Positions 1 through 6,415 of a DNA stretch of 21,322 nucleotides are shown here, in pieces. The position numbers and the translations under genes were made by a program. A model generated the notes under the pieces. The model did no database searches. It worked only from the letters and a program-made list of their open reading frames with translations, and was not told where the DNA came from. This stretch comes from Actinomycetota bacterium (lineage in GTDB: Bacteria; Actinomycetota; Thermoleophilia; Solirubrobacterales; Solirubrobacteraceae), in assembly GCA_005788585.1 (NCBI GenBank), contig SYBY01000239.1, positions 1 through 21,322 on the forward strand, in the 5' to 3' direction. Positions within the stretch are counted from its first letter, which is position 1, and the number at the start of each line of letters is the position of its first letter.

Positions 1-411
1 GAGCTTCTCGGCGAACAGCGTGTCGTAGTCCTCGAGCGCGAGGCCGAACAGCGGGAACGCCTCGGTGAACGACCCGCGACCGACGACCAGTTCGGCCCGG
101 CCGCCGCTGAGCAGGTCGAGCGTGGCGAACTGCTGGAACACGCGCACCGGATCGGCGGCGCTGAGCACGGTGACCGCGCTGTTCAGGCGGATCTGCTCGG
201 TCCGCGCGGCCGCGGCGGCGAGGATCAGCGACGGAGCCGAGTCGAGGAAGTCCTCGCGGTGGTGCTCCCCGACGCCGAAGGTGTCGAGCCCGGACCGATC
301 GGCCTGTTCGACCTCTTCGAGCAGGTTCGCCATCCGCTCGTCGGGGCGGAGCGTGACGCCGGTGTCCGGGTCGGTGACGGTGGAGACGAAGCTGTCGATC
401 CCGATCTGCAT
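1..411 (-). CDS. LLM-class (luciferase-like) flavin-dependent oxidoreductase, N-terminal part
   Basis: The first 137 codons read from an ATG at 411 and run off the left edge, so the C-terminal part is missing. The visible protein begins [10 protein letters not shown] and contains [20 protein letters not shown], the N-terminal strand and early helix of the F420/FMN-dependent luciferase-like TIM-barrel family. It continues with [19 protein letters not shown] and [18 protein letters not shown], the segments that line the flavin site in this family. Family members are cytosolic oxidoreductases or monooxygenases using reduced FMN or F420; the substrate cannot be told from this fragment. The gene lies 34 bases downstream of the araC-type gene on the same strand, and may have its own promoter (TAGTCT at 418-423). 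The family call is firm; the specific function is unknown. Confidence 0.9.
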   Translation of the reverse strand, partial: MQIGIDSFVSTVTDPDTGVTLRPDERMANLLEEVEQADRSGLDTFGVGEHHREDFLDSAPSLILAAAAARTEQIRLNSAVTVLSAADPVRVFQQFATLDLLSGGRAELVVGRGSFTEAFPLFGLALEDYDTLFAEKL

Positions 412-417
412 TGCCCC

Positions 418-423
418 AGACTA
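418..423 (-). promoter_or_regulatory. candidate -10 element (TAGTCT) for a leaderless flavin-oxidoreductase transcript
   Basis: Reading the minus strand, TAGTCT fits the actinobacterial TAnnnT -10 pattern and is followed by six bases (GGGGCA) and then the ATG at 411. With usual -10 spacing, transcription would start at or next to the A of the ATG. The GGGG could instead act as a weak ribosome site on a longer araC-linked transcript. No convincing -35 is visible. This is inference from position and sequence only. Confidence 0.35.
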
Positions 424-430
424 GCAGAAG

Positions 431-444
431 CGGACTGCGGTCCG
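431..444 (-). terminator. short hairpin after the araC-type gene (weak terminator candidate)
   Basis: CGGAC (431-435) and GTCCG (440-444) form a 5-bp stem with a TGCG loop. It starts one base after the TAA stop of the araC-type gene at 446-448 and is followed on the minus strand by CTTCTGCT. The stem is short and lacks a real U run, so it may only attenuate read-through into the flavin oxidoreductase gene. Confidence 0.3.
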
Positions 445-445
445 A

Positions 446-1381
446 TTAGGACGCGACGGCGCGATCCTCCTCGCGGACCCGCGCCCGCCACCGCCCGGGC
501 GCGATGCCGTGGCGGCGCTTGAACGCGGCGGCGAAGCCGAACTCCGACGCGTAGCCGATCTCGTGCGCGATCGCGGCCAGGCCCGCGTCGCTGTGGCGCA
601 GTCGCTCTCGCGCCAGCGCCATGCGCCAGCTCGTGACGTACTCCAGCGGCGGCTCGCCCACGAGCATCGAGAAGCGCCGCGCGAACGCCGCCCGGCTGAG
701 CCCGACCTCGCCGGCCAGATCGCCGACGCTCCACCCCCGCGCCGGGTCGCCGTGGATCGCGCGCAGCGCGGCACCGACCGGCGGGTCGTCCAGCGCCCGA
801 TACCAGCGCGGGGCGCCGGCGCCCTCACGGGAGAAGAGCTCGCGCAGCGCGTGGACGAGCACGACGTCGAGCAGGCGGTCGAGGATCGTCTGCTGCCCCG
901 GCGCGTCGCGCCCCATCTCGCGGGCGAGGAGATCGAGCGCCAGCCGCAGCGAGCCGCCGGCCTGCGGGCGGATATGCGCGACTGGAGGCAGCTCGGCGAG
1001 CAGCTCGCGGCAGAGATCGCCGGAGAAGAGGTACGCGCCGCAGAAGAACTCGGACGTCGGGGGCCCCGGCCCGTTCGCGTAGCGCCGCGGCGAGCCGGCG
1101 ACGGCACCGGTCGCGAGGAACTCCGGCAGCGTCAGGCACGGCGCGCCCGGCGCGTGGACCAGCCGGTGGGCCACCCCGCGTACGAGCGCGATGTCCCCCG
1201 CCAGCAGGTGCAGCGACTCGCCGTCGCCGTACTCCAGCGTCACGTCACCGGCGACGACCGCGTGGATCCCCAGCTCCTCGTCGCCGTCGAACGCCAGCCC
1301 CCACGGCGCCCGCATCGCGGAGTGCGCAAAGGCGGCACCCCGCGCGCGTGAGCGTTCGAGAAGGTCAGCGAGAACATCCAT
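446..1381 (-). CDS. AraC-family transcriptional regulator with N-terminal cupin domain
   Basis: A 311-residue protein from ATG 1381 (MDVLADLLERSRARG). A longer reading from 1399 adds only MRSSWP and would begin inside the inverted repeat at 1395-1410, so the shorter start is preferred. Residues about 1-170 match the cupin-type sensor of the AraC_binding_2/cupin_6 group, with AVVAGDVTLEYGDGESLHLLAGDIALVRG as its beta-strand core. Residues about 210-300 carry the two AraC helix-turn-helices: WSVGDLAGEVGLSRAAFARRF, then LAAIAHEIGYASEFGFAAAF and the RRHGIAPGRWR end signature. It is divergent from the NmrA-like gene, and regulators in this arrangement commonly control the divergent gene. The likely target is therefore the NmrA-MFS operon and perhaps the downstream flavin oxidoreductase (inference). 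The ligand is unknown. Confidence 0.92.
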   Translation of the reverse strand: MDVLADLLERSRARGAAFAHSAMRAPWGLAFDGDEELGIHAVVAGDVTLEYGDGESLHLLAGDIALVRGVAHRLVHAPGAPCLTLPEFLATGAVAGSPRRYANGPGPPTSEFFCGAYLFSGDLCRELLAELPPVAHIRPQAGGSLRLALDLLAREMGRDAPGQQTILDRLLDVVLVHALRELFSREGAGAPRWYRALDDPPVGAALRAIHGDPARGWSVGDLAGEVGLSRAAFARRFSMLVGEPPLEYVTSWRMALARERLRHSDAGLAAIAHEIGYASEFGFAAAFKRRHGIAPGRWRARVREEDRAVAS

Positions 1382-1394
1382 GGGCCAAGACGAT

Positions 1395-1410
1395 CGCATA
1401 TGCCTATGCG
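1395..1410. promoter_or_regulatory. inverted repeat in the araC / NmrA-like divergent promoter region
   Basis: CGCATA (1395-1400) and TATGCG (1405-1410) are perfect inverted 6-bp arms around TGCC. A second, imperfect repeat follows directly: GTTTC (1412-1416) and GGAAC (1423-1427), with one mismatch. They occupy most of the 76-base gap between the two divergent starts and are relatively AT-rich for this DNA. They are candidate binding sites for the AraC-type protein or promoter elements. AraC proteins more often bind direct repeats, so the link is uncertain. Confidence 0.4.
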
Positions 1411-1457
1411 CGTTTCAAACATGGAACGTCCAACTGCGGTGCGATGAAGTGCACGCC

Positions 1458-2291
1458 ATGACCGACATCCTCATCCTCGGCGGCACCGGCAAGACCGGCC
1501 GCCGCCTCACCACCATCCTGCGCGACCAGGGCCAGAGCGTCCGCACCGCCGCGCGCTCCGGCGCCGACGTCACGTTCGACTGGGACGACGCCGCCAGCCG
1601 TGCGGCCGCGCTGGAGGGCGCCGACCGCGTGTACCTCGTCCCACCCGCGCTGCGTCTCGACCACGCGCCGCTCGTCGCCGCGTTCCTCGACGAGGCCGTC
1701 TCGGCAGGCGTGCATCACGTGACGTTCCTCAGCGCGGGCGGCGTCCAGTTTGCACCGCCCGAGGCGGCGCTGCGCGCCATCGAGCTGATGCTCACCGGGC
1801 GCGACGACCTCACCCACACCGTGCTGCGCCCGTCCTGGTTCCTGCAGAACCTCACCGAGGGCTTCATGGCCCCGATGGTCGCCGAGGGCACGCTCGCGCT
1901 CCCCGCGGGCGACGGTGCCGAGGCGTTCATCGACGCCGAGGACATCGCCGCGGTCGCCGCCGCGACGCTCGTCGACCCGGCCGCGCACGCCGGGCGGGAG
2001 TTCAACCTCACCGGGCCCGAGGCGATCACCCACACAGAGCTGGCGGCGCGCGTCTCGGCCGCCACCGGGCGTGAGGTCCGCTACGTCGACGCGCCCCGTG
2101 CCGACTGGATCGAGGGCGTCCAGAGGGCCGGCGTCCCCGCCGACTACGCGGAGCTCCTGGCCGGCCTGTTCGACGTCATCCGCGACGGGCACGGCTCGCG
2201 TCCGACCGAGGACGTCGAGACGGTTCTCGGCCGCCCCGCGCGCAGCGTCGAGACATTCCTCGCCGCGGAGGTGGGCACGCCGGTACCGTGA
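1458..2291 (+). CDS. NmrA-like NAD(P)-binding Rossmann-fold protein
   Basis: A 277-residue protein starting at ATG 1458 (MTDILILGGTGKTGRRL). GGTGKTG at residues 8-14 is the dinucleotide-binding GxxGxxG loop. AARSGADVTFDWDD and LEGADRVYLVPPA follow the pattern of the NmrA/quinone oxidoreductase 2 branch of atypical short-chain dehydrogenases. HHVTFLSAGGVQ and LRPSWFLQNL replace the usual catalytic YxxxK. Such proteins are redox-sensing or small NAD(P)H-dependent reductases (for example azoreductase- or quinone-reductase-like); which applies here is not visible. The stop overlaps the GTG of the exporter gene by four bases (GTGA, 2288-2291), so the two are translationally coupled. No clear Shine-Dalgarno precedes the ATG. 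Confidence 0.92.
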   Translation: MTDILILGGTGKTGRRLTTILRDQGQSVRTAARSGADVTFDWDDAASRAAALEGADRVYLVPPALRLDHAPLVAAFLDEAVSAGVHHVTFLSAGGVQFAPPEAALRAIELMLTGRDDLTHTVLRPSWFLQNLTEGFMAPMVAEGTLALPAGDGAEAFIDAEDIAAVAAATLVDPAAHAGREFNLTGPEAITHTELAARVSAATGREVRYVDAPRADWIEGVQRAGVPADYAELLAGLFDVIRDGHGSRPTEDVETVLGRPARSVETFLAAEVGTPVP

Positions 2292-3937
2292 CGGTCATCG
2301 CCGCAGCCGCGCTCACCCCAGGCCGCAAGCGCCTCGTCCTCGTCGCCGCGATCATGGGCTCGTTCGTCGCGGGCCTGGACGCCACGGTCATCAACGTCGC
2401 GCTGCCCGCCATCCAGGACGATCTGGGCGGCGGGCTGGCCGGCCAGCAGTGGGTGTCGAACGCCTACCTGCTGACGCTCGGGTCCCTGATCCTCATCGGC
2501 GGCTCGCTCGGCGACGTGTACGGCGAGCGGCGCATCTTCGCGATCGGGGTCGCCGGGTTCGGGGTCGCGTCACTCGGGTGCGCGCTCGCGCCGACGATCG
2601 AGGTCCTCGTCGGCGCCCGTGCGATCCAGGGCGTCTTCGGCGCGCTGCTGACTCCGAGTGCGCTCGCGGTCATCGTGAGTGCGTTCCCGCCCGACGAGCG
2701 CGGCGCGGCGATCGGGTCGTGGACCGCGTGGGCGGGCATCGCCATGGTCATCGGGCCGTTCGTCGGCGGCTGGCTCATCGACACCACCTCGTGGCGGTGG
2801 ATCTTCGCGATCAACGTGCCGTTCGTGATCGCCACCCTGGCACTCGTCGTCGTCGCGATCCCGGCCCCCGAGCCGGGCCGCGTGCGACGACGCGTCGACT
2901 GGGCGGGAGCGGCGCTCTGCGCCGTCGGCCTGGCCGGCCCCGTCTACGCGCTGATCCGCCAGCCGGACATGGGCTGGAGCTCGATCGAGGTCGCCGGCCC
3001 GCTGATCGGCGGCGTCGCGATCTTCGCCGGGTTCCTCGCCCACGAAGCGCGCACCGCCGACCCCATGCTCCCGCTCGGCCTGTTCCGCCGGCGGAACTTC
3101 GCGATCGGGAACCTGGAGACGTTCTCGATGTACGGCGGCCTGTCGATCACCTTCTTCTTCCTCGTGCTGTTCCTCCAGCAGGTCGCCGGGTTCAACGCGC
3201 TGGAGGCCGGGCTGGCGACGCTGCCCTCGACCGTCGTGATGTTCCTGCTGTCCAAGCGCTTCGGCGCGCTCGCCGACCGGTTCGGCCCGCGGTTCTTCAT
3301 GGGGGTCGGCCCGCTGGTCGCGGCAGCCGGCCTCGCCTGGTTCGTGCGGATCGACGCCGACGTGTCGTACGTCGTCGATGTCCTCCCAGGCCTGCTCGTG
3401 TTCAGCCTCGGCCTGGCGATGACCGTCGCCCCGCTCACCGCGACGGTGCTCGCCGACGCCGACGAGTCGAACGCGGGCATCGCGTCGGGGGTCAACAACG
3501 CCATCGCGCGGGTCGCGGGCCTCCTGGGCATCGCGGCGCTGGGCGCGGTCGTGGCCGCGGTGTTCGCGTCGGCGATCGACGCCCAGCTCGAGGGGGTCCC
3601 CCTCACCCCCGCCGGCGAGCGCGTCGTGGCCGTCGCACGGGAGCAGACGCTCGCGCAGGCCGACACGAGCGGCCTCCCGCCGGCGGAGGCGCAGGCGGTC
3701 TCCGCCGCGGTGCAGGACGCGTCGGTCGATGCCTTCCGCCGGGCGATGGCGATCTCCGCCGCGCTCGTCGCGCTCGGTGGCGTGCTGGGCCTGGCCGGTA
3801 TCGCCAACCCGCGCCGCCACGTCGATGCCGAAGACTGCGCGGGCGGCCAGATCGCCGGGGTCCCGGAGGACGTCGCCGACTGCTTCGAGGCCGGCGAGCT
3901 GCCGGTCGTCGAACTGCCCGCCTCCGGTCGTACCTAG
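2288..3937 (+). CDS. DHA2-family MFS drug/multidrug exporter (EmrB/QacA-like, 14 TM)
   Basis: A 549-residue membrane protein from a GTG start at 2288 that overlaps the upstream stop. DHA2 signatures are present: LDATVINVALPAI at 30-42 (motif D1), GSLGDVYGERR at 72-82 (motif A, cytoplasmic loop 2-3), RAIQG at 111-115 (motif B) and GPFVGG at 156-161 (motif C, the antiporter motif). The length and the hydrophobic segments suit 14 helices. Members export toxic organic compounds in exchange for protons. The last 45 or so residues are a hydrophilic, acidic, cytoplasmic-looking tail with two cysteines (EDCAGGQ, VADCFEAG), which is longer than the family needs. Location behind the NmrA-like reductase suggests a detoxification operon. 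The substrate is unknown. Confidence 0.93.
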   Translation: MTVIAAAALTPGRKRLVLVAAIMGSFVAGLDATVINVALPAIQDDLGGGLAGQQWVSNAYLLTLGSLILIGGSLGDVYGERRIFAIGVAGFGVASLGCALAPTIEVLVGARAIQGVFGALLTPSALAVIVSAFPPDERGAAIGSWTAWAGIAMVIGPFVGGWLIDTTSWRWIFAINVPFVIATLALVVVAIPAPEPGRVRRRVDWAGAALCAVGLAGPVYALIRQPDMGWSSIEVAGPLIGGVAIFAGFLAHEARTADPMLPLGLFRRRNFAIGNLETFSMYGGLSITFFFLVLFLQQVAGFNALEAGLATLPSTVVMFLLSKRFGALADRFGPRFFMGVGPLVAAAGLAWFVRIDADVSYVVDVLPGLLVFSLGLAMTVAPLTATVLADADESNAGIASGVNNAIARVAGLLGIAALGAVVAAVFASAIDAQLEGVPLTPAGERVVAVAREQTLAQADTSGLPPAEAQAVSAAVQDASVDAFRRAMAISAALVALGGVLGLAGIANPRRHVDAEDCAGGQIAGVPEDVADCFEAGELPVVELPASGRT

Positions 3938-3940
3938 GAC

Positions 3941-4474
3941 ATGCGCCTTCCCGGACGGGTCGCGAACTGGGGCGCGACCCGCGCGGAGGTCGCGCGGCCC
4001 GAGCCCTGCGACCGCCTCCTCCCCGACGCGGACATCGTCCTGCACCGCGCCGTGGATGTCGCGGCGCCGGTGCCGCTGGTCTTCCGCTGGCTCTGCCAGC
4101 TGCGCGCGGCGCCGTACAGCTACGACACGATCGACAACTTCGGCCGCCGCAGCCCGCAGGAGCTCACGCCCGGGCTGGAGGACCTCCAGCCCGGGATCAG
4201 GTTCATGACGTTCTTCACGCTGTCGAGCTTCGCGCCCGGCGACCATGTGACGCTGTGGGTCGACGGGATGCCAGGCCCGGTCGCGGTGACCTACGCGGCG
4301 CGCCCGGGCCCGCGGGGCGCGCGCATCTACGTGCGGATGCTCTGGCGCGCGCCGCGCATGCCGTTCGGCGCGGGAGCCGCCGGCCTGTTCCTGGCCGCCG
4401 GCGACCTCGTGATGATGCGCCGCCAGCTGCTGAACCTGCGCGACCTCGCCGAGCGCGACGCCGCGCGCGGCTGA
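3941..4474 (+). CDS. SRPBCC (START/polyketide-cyclase-like) family protein
   Basis: A 177-residue protein starting three bases after the exporter stop, so almost certainly in the same operon. DADIVLHRAVDVAAPVPLVFRW (residues about 28-49) is the first strand and helix of the SRPBCC fold, whose helix-grip cavity binds hydrophobic ligands. LTPGLEDLQPGIRFMTFF, FAPGDHVTLW and ARIYVRMLW supply further beta strands, and a long C-terminal helix ends in MRRQLLNLRDLAERDAA. No catalytic residue set is recognisable, so it could be a ligand binder, carrier or cyclase-like enzyme. The stop lies one base from the stop of the convergent tetR gene, leaving no room for a separate terminator. Confidence 0.8.
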   Translation: MRLPGRVANWGATRAEVARPEPCDRLLPDADIVLHRAVDVAAPVPLVFRWLCQLRAAPYSYDTIDNFGRRSPQELTPGLEDLQPGIRFMTFFTLSSFAPGDHVTLWVDGMPGPVAVTYAARPGPRGARIYVRMLWRAPRMPFGAGAAGLFLAAGDLVMMRRQLLNLRDLAERDAARG

Positions 4475-4475
4475 C

Positions 4476-5051
4476 TCAGACCGCGACGAGCGCCGTGCGC
4501 AGCGAGGCCTCGAGCTCCGCACCGACGTCGTCGAGCGGCGCGGTGCTGCGCTCGGCGCGACACAGGACGACGGCGCCCTCGATGGCCGCGACGGTGAGCG
4601 TCGCCAGGCGCCGGGCTCGTTGCTCCTCCATACCGGCCCGGTGCAGCCCGTCGGCAAGCTCACGCGTCCAGCGGCGGAAGGCCTCGGCCGCCGCCTCCGT
4701 GACCTCGGGTTCGTCGTCGTTGGCCTCGACCGACACGGCGACGACGGGGCAGCCGGCGCGGAACTCGCTCGCGCGCAGGATCTCGGCCCAGACCCCGAGG
4801 AACGCGTGCAGCGTCTCCACGGGATCGCCGGTCTCCTCGAGCGACGCGATGGCGTCGCCGACCCAGCCGCCGGACATCTCGACGGCCTCGCGGACGAGCT
4901 GGCGCTTGCCCTCGGGGAAGTGGTGGTAGATCGAGCCGCGGGGCGCGCCGCTGTGTTCGATGACGTCGCGGAAGCTCGTGCCGCTCAGCCCGCGCTCGCG
5001 CAGGAGCATCGCGGCGCTCTGGACCATCCGGGTGCGACTGTCAGGGGCCAT
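4476..5051 (-). CDS. TetR-family regulator, LmrA/YxaF-like
   Basis: A 191-residue regulator from ATG 5051. The N-terminal DNA-binding domain has the TetR pattern MVQSAAMLLRERGLSGTSF, with the helix-turn-helix in residues about 27-46 (RDVIEHSGAPRGSIYHHFPE). The C-terminal ligand domain carries EFRAGCPVVAVSVEAND, typical of the LmrA/YxaF branch, whose characterised members repress drug-exporter and oxygenase genes. It is convergent with the NmrA-exporter-SRPBCC operon and divergent from a small gene. A perfect palindrome at 5052-5069 touches its start codon, which strongly suggests autoregulation (inference). No Shine-Dalgarno is present; translation may be leaderless. Confidence 0.93.
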   Translation of the reverse strand: MAPDSRTRMVQSAAMLLRERGLSGTSFRDVIEHSGAPRGSIYHHFPEGKRQLVREAVEMSGGWVGDAIASLEETGDPVETLHAFLGVWAEILRASEFRAGCPVVAVSVEANDDEPEVTEAAAEAFRRWTRELADGLHRAGMEEQRARRLATLTVAAIEGAVVLCRAERSTAPLDDVGAELEASLRTALVAV

Positions 5052-5069
5052 CTATGACGAAGATCATAG
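5052..5069. promoter_or_regulatory. palindromic operator abutting the tetR start codon
   Basis: CTATGA (5052-5057) and TCATAG (5064-5069) are perfect inverted arms with a 6-base spacer, an 18-bp site of the size bound by TetR dimers. On the minus strand it reads CTATGATCTTCGTCATAG and is followed immediately by ATG. It includes TATGAT, one mismatch from the TATAAT -10 consensus, at 5063-5068. A dimer bound here would cover the -10 and the start point. The regulator itself (4476-5051) is the natural candidate ligand of this site. Confidence 0.6.
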
Positions 5070-5111
5070 GCGGTCGGCCTGCGAGTCCGCGCCGTCCGGC
5101 ACACTGCGCGC

Positions 5112-5297
5112 ATGCCCGAGCACGCTGTCGAACACGTCCGCACGCGCACCCCGACCGGGACGCTCGCGCGCAACACCGAGGCCGTGGAGGCAGCCCTGCA
5201 GCGCCGGGAGGCCGAGGGCTTCCGTCTCGTCTCTGCCGTGCCCGAGACCGACAACGGCGACCTCGTGGGGATCCTGCTCCTCTTCGCCCGAAATTGA
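5112..5297 (+). CDS. small DUF4177-like protein
   Basis: A 61-residue protein, MPEHAVEHVRTRTPTG to FARN. The pattern of an N-terminal strand (VEHVRT), a helix (NTEAVEAALQRREAEGFRLVSAVPET) and a final strand (GILLLFAR) resembles DUF4177-type small alpha/beta domains, in which a helix precedes a GW/GF-L-V-S motif. It has no signal peptide or membrane segment. It is divergent from the tetR gene, so its promoter region overlaps the tetR operator. The function is unknown. A short hairpin with a T run follows the stop. Confidence 0.7.
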   Translation: MPEHAVEHVRTRTPTGTLARNTEAVEAALQRREAEGFRLVSAVPETDNGDLVGILLLFARN

Positions 5298-5300
5298 CAC

Positions 5301-5318
5301 ACTGCCAGCGCAGTTTTT
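5301..5318 (+). terminator. intrinsic terminator candidate after the small protein gene
   Basis: ACTGC (5301-5305) and GCAGT (5310-5314) form a 5-bp stem with a CAGC loop, with four further T residues after the stem (5315-5318). It starts three bases after the stop codon of the small gene. A T run is rare in this GC-rich DNA, which strengthens the call, though the stem is short. Confidence 0.5.
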
Positions 5319-5385
5319 CGCTCATACCGGAAACATGCGGATCGCGCTCAAGTTCCCGGTCTGAGACGCCGAAGGGGGCTGTACC

Positions 5386-5406
5386 GGTCAGCTGAGGGGG
5401 CTGACC
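5386..5406. repeat. inverted repeat upstream of the secreted-protein gene
   Basis: GGTCAGC (5386-5392) and GCTGACC (5400-5406) are perfect 7-bp inverted arms around TGAGGGG. The repeat sits 8 bases before the GGAGG ribosome site of the next gene, so it could be an mRNA hairpin in the leader or a protein-binding site. Nothing else in the 126-base gap 5298-5423 is clearly functional beyond the terminator at 5301-5318. Confidence 0.35.
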
Positions 5407-5413
5407 AGAGTCC

Positions 5414-5418
5414 GGAGG
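5414..5418 (+). promoter_or_regulatory. strong ribosome binding site for the secreted protein
   Basis: GGAGG lies five bases before the ATG at 5424. It is one of the few strong Shine-Dalgarno sequences in the window and fixes the start of the secreted protein. Confidence 0.75.
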
Positions 5419-5423
5419 CAAGG

Positions 5424-6347
5424 ATGCCGCTTCGCAAGCAGGGGCCTGTACTGGCCATCACCGCAGTCGCCGCACTGTCCGCCGCCGCCATGCCGGCGAC
5501 CGCACAGGCCGGCTGGCTGTCGAACATGTTCAAGCCGAAGGCGACCAAGACGACCGCGCCCGCGCCGACGCAGACGACCGTCACCGCGCCGAAGACGAGC
5601 GTCGCCGGCACGACCGCTGCCACGGTCGCGACCGCGCCCGCACCGTCGTCGGAGCAGGTGGTCAGCGCCGCTGTCCCTGCGCCCGCCGCGTGCCAGGAGC
5701 TGCCCACCGCCAAGTCCTTCCAGGGCGTCGACGGTGACACGTCGGACTACTCGGTCGCACCGGGGGGCAACTTCGAATCCGGGACCGCCGGCTGGACGTT
5801 CAGCCGCGGGGCCAAGATCGTGAGCGGCAACGAGACGCTCGGCGTCTCGGGCGGCTCGAAGTCGCTGCAGATGCCTCTCGGCTCGTCCGCAATCTCCCCG
5901 GAGTTCTGCGTCGACGAGAGCCATCCGCACTTCCGCTTCGTCTACAAGGTCGACAACATGTCGCTCGCCGGTTTCCTGGCGCATGTCGTCTACCGCGACG
6001 AGTCCGGCAGGATCACCGGGGTCGAGCTCGTCTCCTCCAAGGCCCTGTCGCTCACGCCGACGCGCTGGCAGGCCTCGCCGAAGAGCCCGCTCGCGACGAT
6101 CATCCCGCTGAACCCGACGACGAAGAGCACCACCGTGCAGCTCAAGCTGACGGCGCTCAGCCCGACCGACTTCGTCAACGACACGGTCTCGACCATCATC
6201 GGCCAGAACCCACTCGTCGATTCGGTGACCGCCATCGGGGGCGCCGGCACGAACCTCGTCGGGAGCATCACGGGCCTGTTCGGCAACACGCTGAACATCG
6301 GCGTCACCGTCGACAGCGTCATGGTGGATCCCTACCGCCGACGCTGA
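5424..6347 (+). CDS. secreted protein of unknown function, beta-rich with Thr/Ala linker
   Basis: A 307-residue protein. Residues 1-29 form a signal peptide (MPLRKQ, hydrophobic AITAVAALSAAAM, cleavage likely after ATAQA). A Thr/Ala/Pro/Lys linker spans about 36-90. The rest looks like a beta-sandwich: VAPGGNFESGTAGWTF, GGSKSLQMPLGSSAISPEFCVDE, then a C-terminal strand ending VDSVMVDPYRRR. I recognise this layout (ACxxLP, GGxFExGxxGW, SLxxPxGSSAxSPxxCV, VDPYRR tail) from secreted hypothetical proteins of Solirubrobacterales. The fold resembles carbohydrate-binding modules, but no binding residues can be assigned. Two cysteines (PAACQE and EFCVDE) could form a disulfide. It is a single gene with its own ribosome site and terminator. 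Confidence 0.8.
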   Translation: MPLRKQGPVLAITAVAALSAAAMPATAQAGWLSNMFKPKATKTTAPAPTQTTVTAPKTSVAGTTAATVATAPAPSSEQVVSAAVPAPAACQELPTAKSFQGVDGDTSDYSVAPGGNFESGTAGWTFSRGAKIVSGNETLGVSGGSKSLQMPLGSSAISPEFCVDESHPHFRFVYKVDNMSLAGFLAHVVYRDESGRITGVELVSSKALSLTPTRWQASPKSPLATIIPLNPTTKSTTVQLKLTALSPTDFVNDTVSTIIGQNPLVDSVTAIGGAGTNLVGSITGLFGNTLNIGVTVDSVMVDPYRRR

Positions 6348-6378
6348 GTCTCCGCAGGACCTCCGGATAGAAGGCGAA

Positions 6379-6400
6379 GGGCCCGGCACGCGCCGGGCCC
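6379..6400. terminator. strong hairpin between two convergent genes, probably a bidirectional terminator
   Basis: GGGCCCGGC (6379-6387) and GCCGGGCCC (6392-6400) are perfect 9-bp inverted arms around ACGC, placed between the stops of the secreted-protein gene (6347) and the GT39 gene (6416, other strand). The flanks (GAA on the left, CTCGTC on the right) have no long T run. High-GC actinobacteria often use such hairpins without U tails. Confidence 0.75.
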
Positions 6401-6415
6401 CTCGTCGTGCCCGGG

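Noticed and set aside
2570..4663. A 697-codon minus-strand open frame opposite the exporter
   Set aside because: It has an Arg/Glu/His-rich shadow composition with no recognisable family, while the plus-strand exporter and SRPBCC genes are clear.
1915..4929. A 1004-codon plus-strand open frame across the NmrA-like, exporter, SRPBCC and tetR genes
   Set aside because: Its translation is dominated by Arg, Pro and Ser with no domain pattern. It is a stop-poor frame of GC-rich DNA lying over four well-recognised genes.
5294..5299. A perfect TTGACA -35 hexamer
   Set aside because: It lies across the stop codon of the small gene, is followed by a terminator-like hairpin, and has no -10 hexamer at 16-18 bases.
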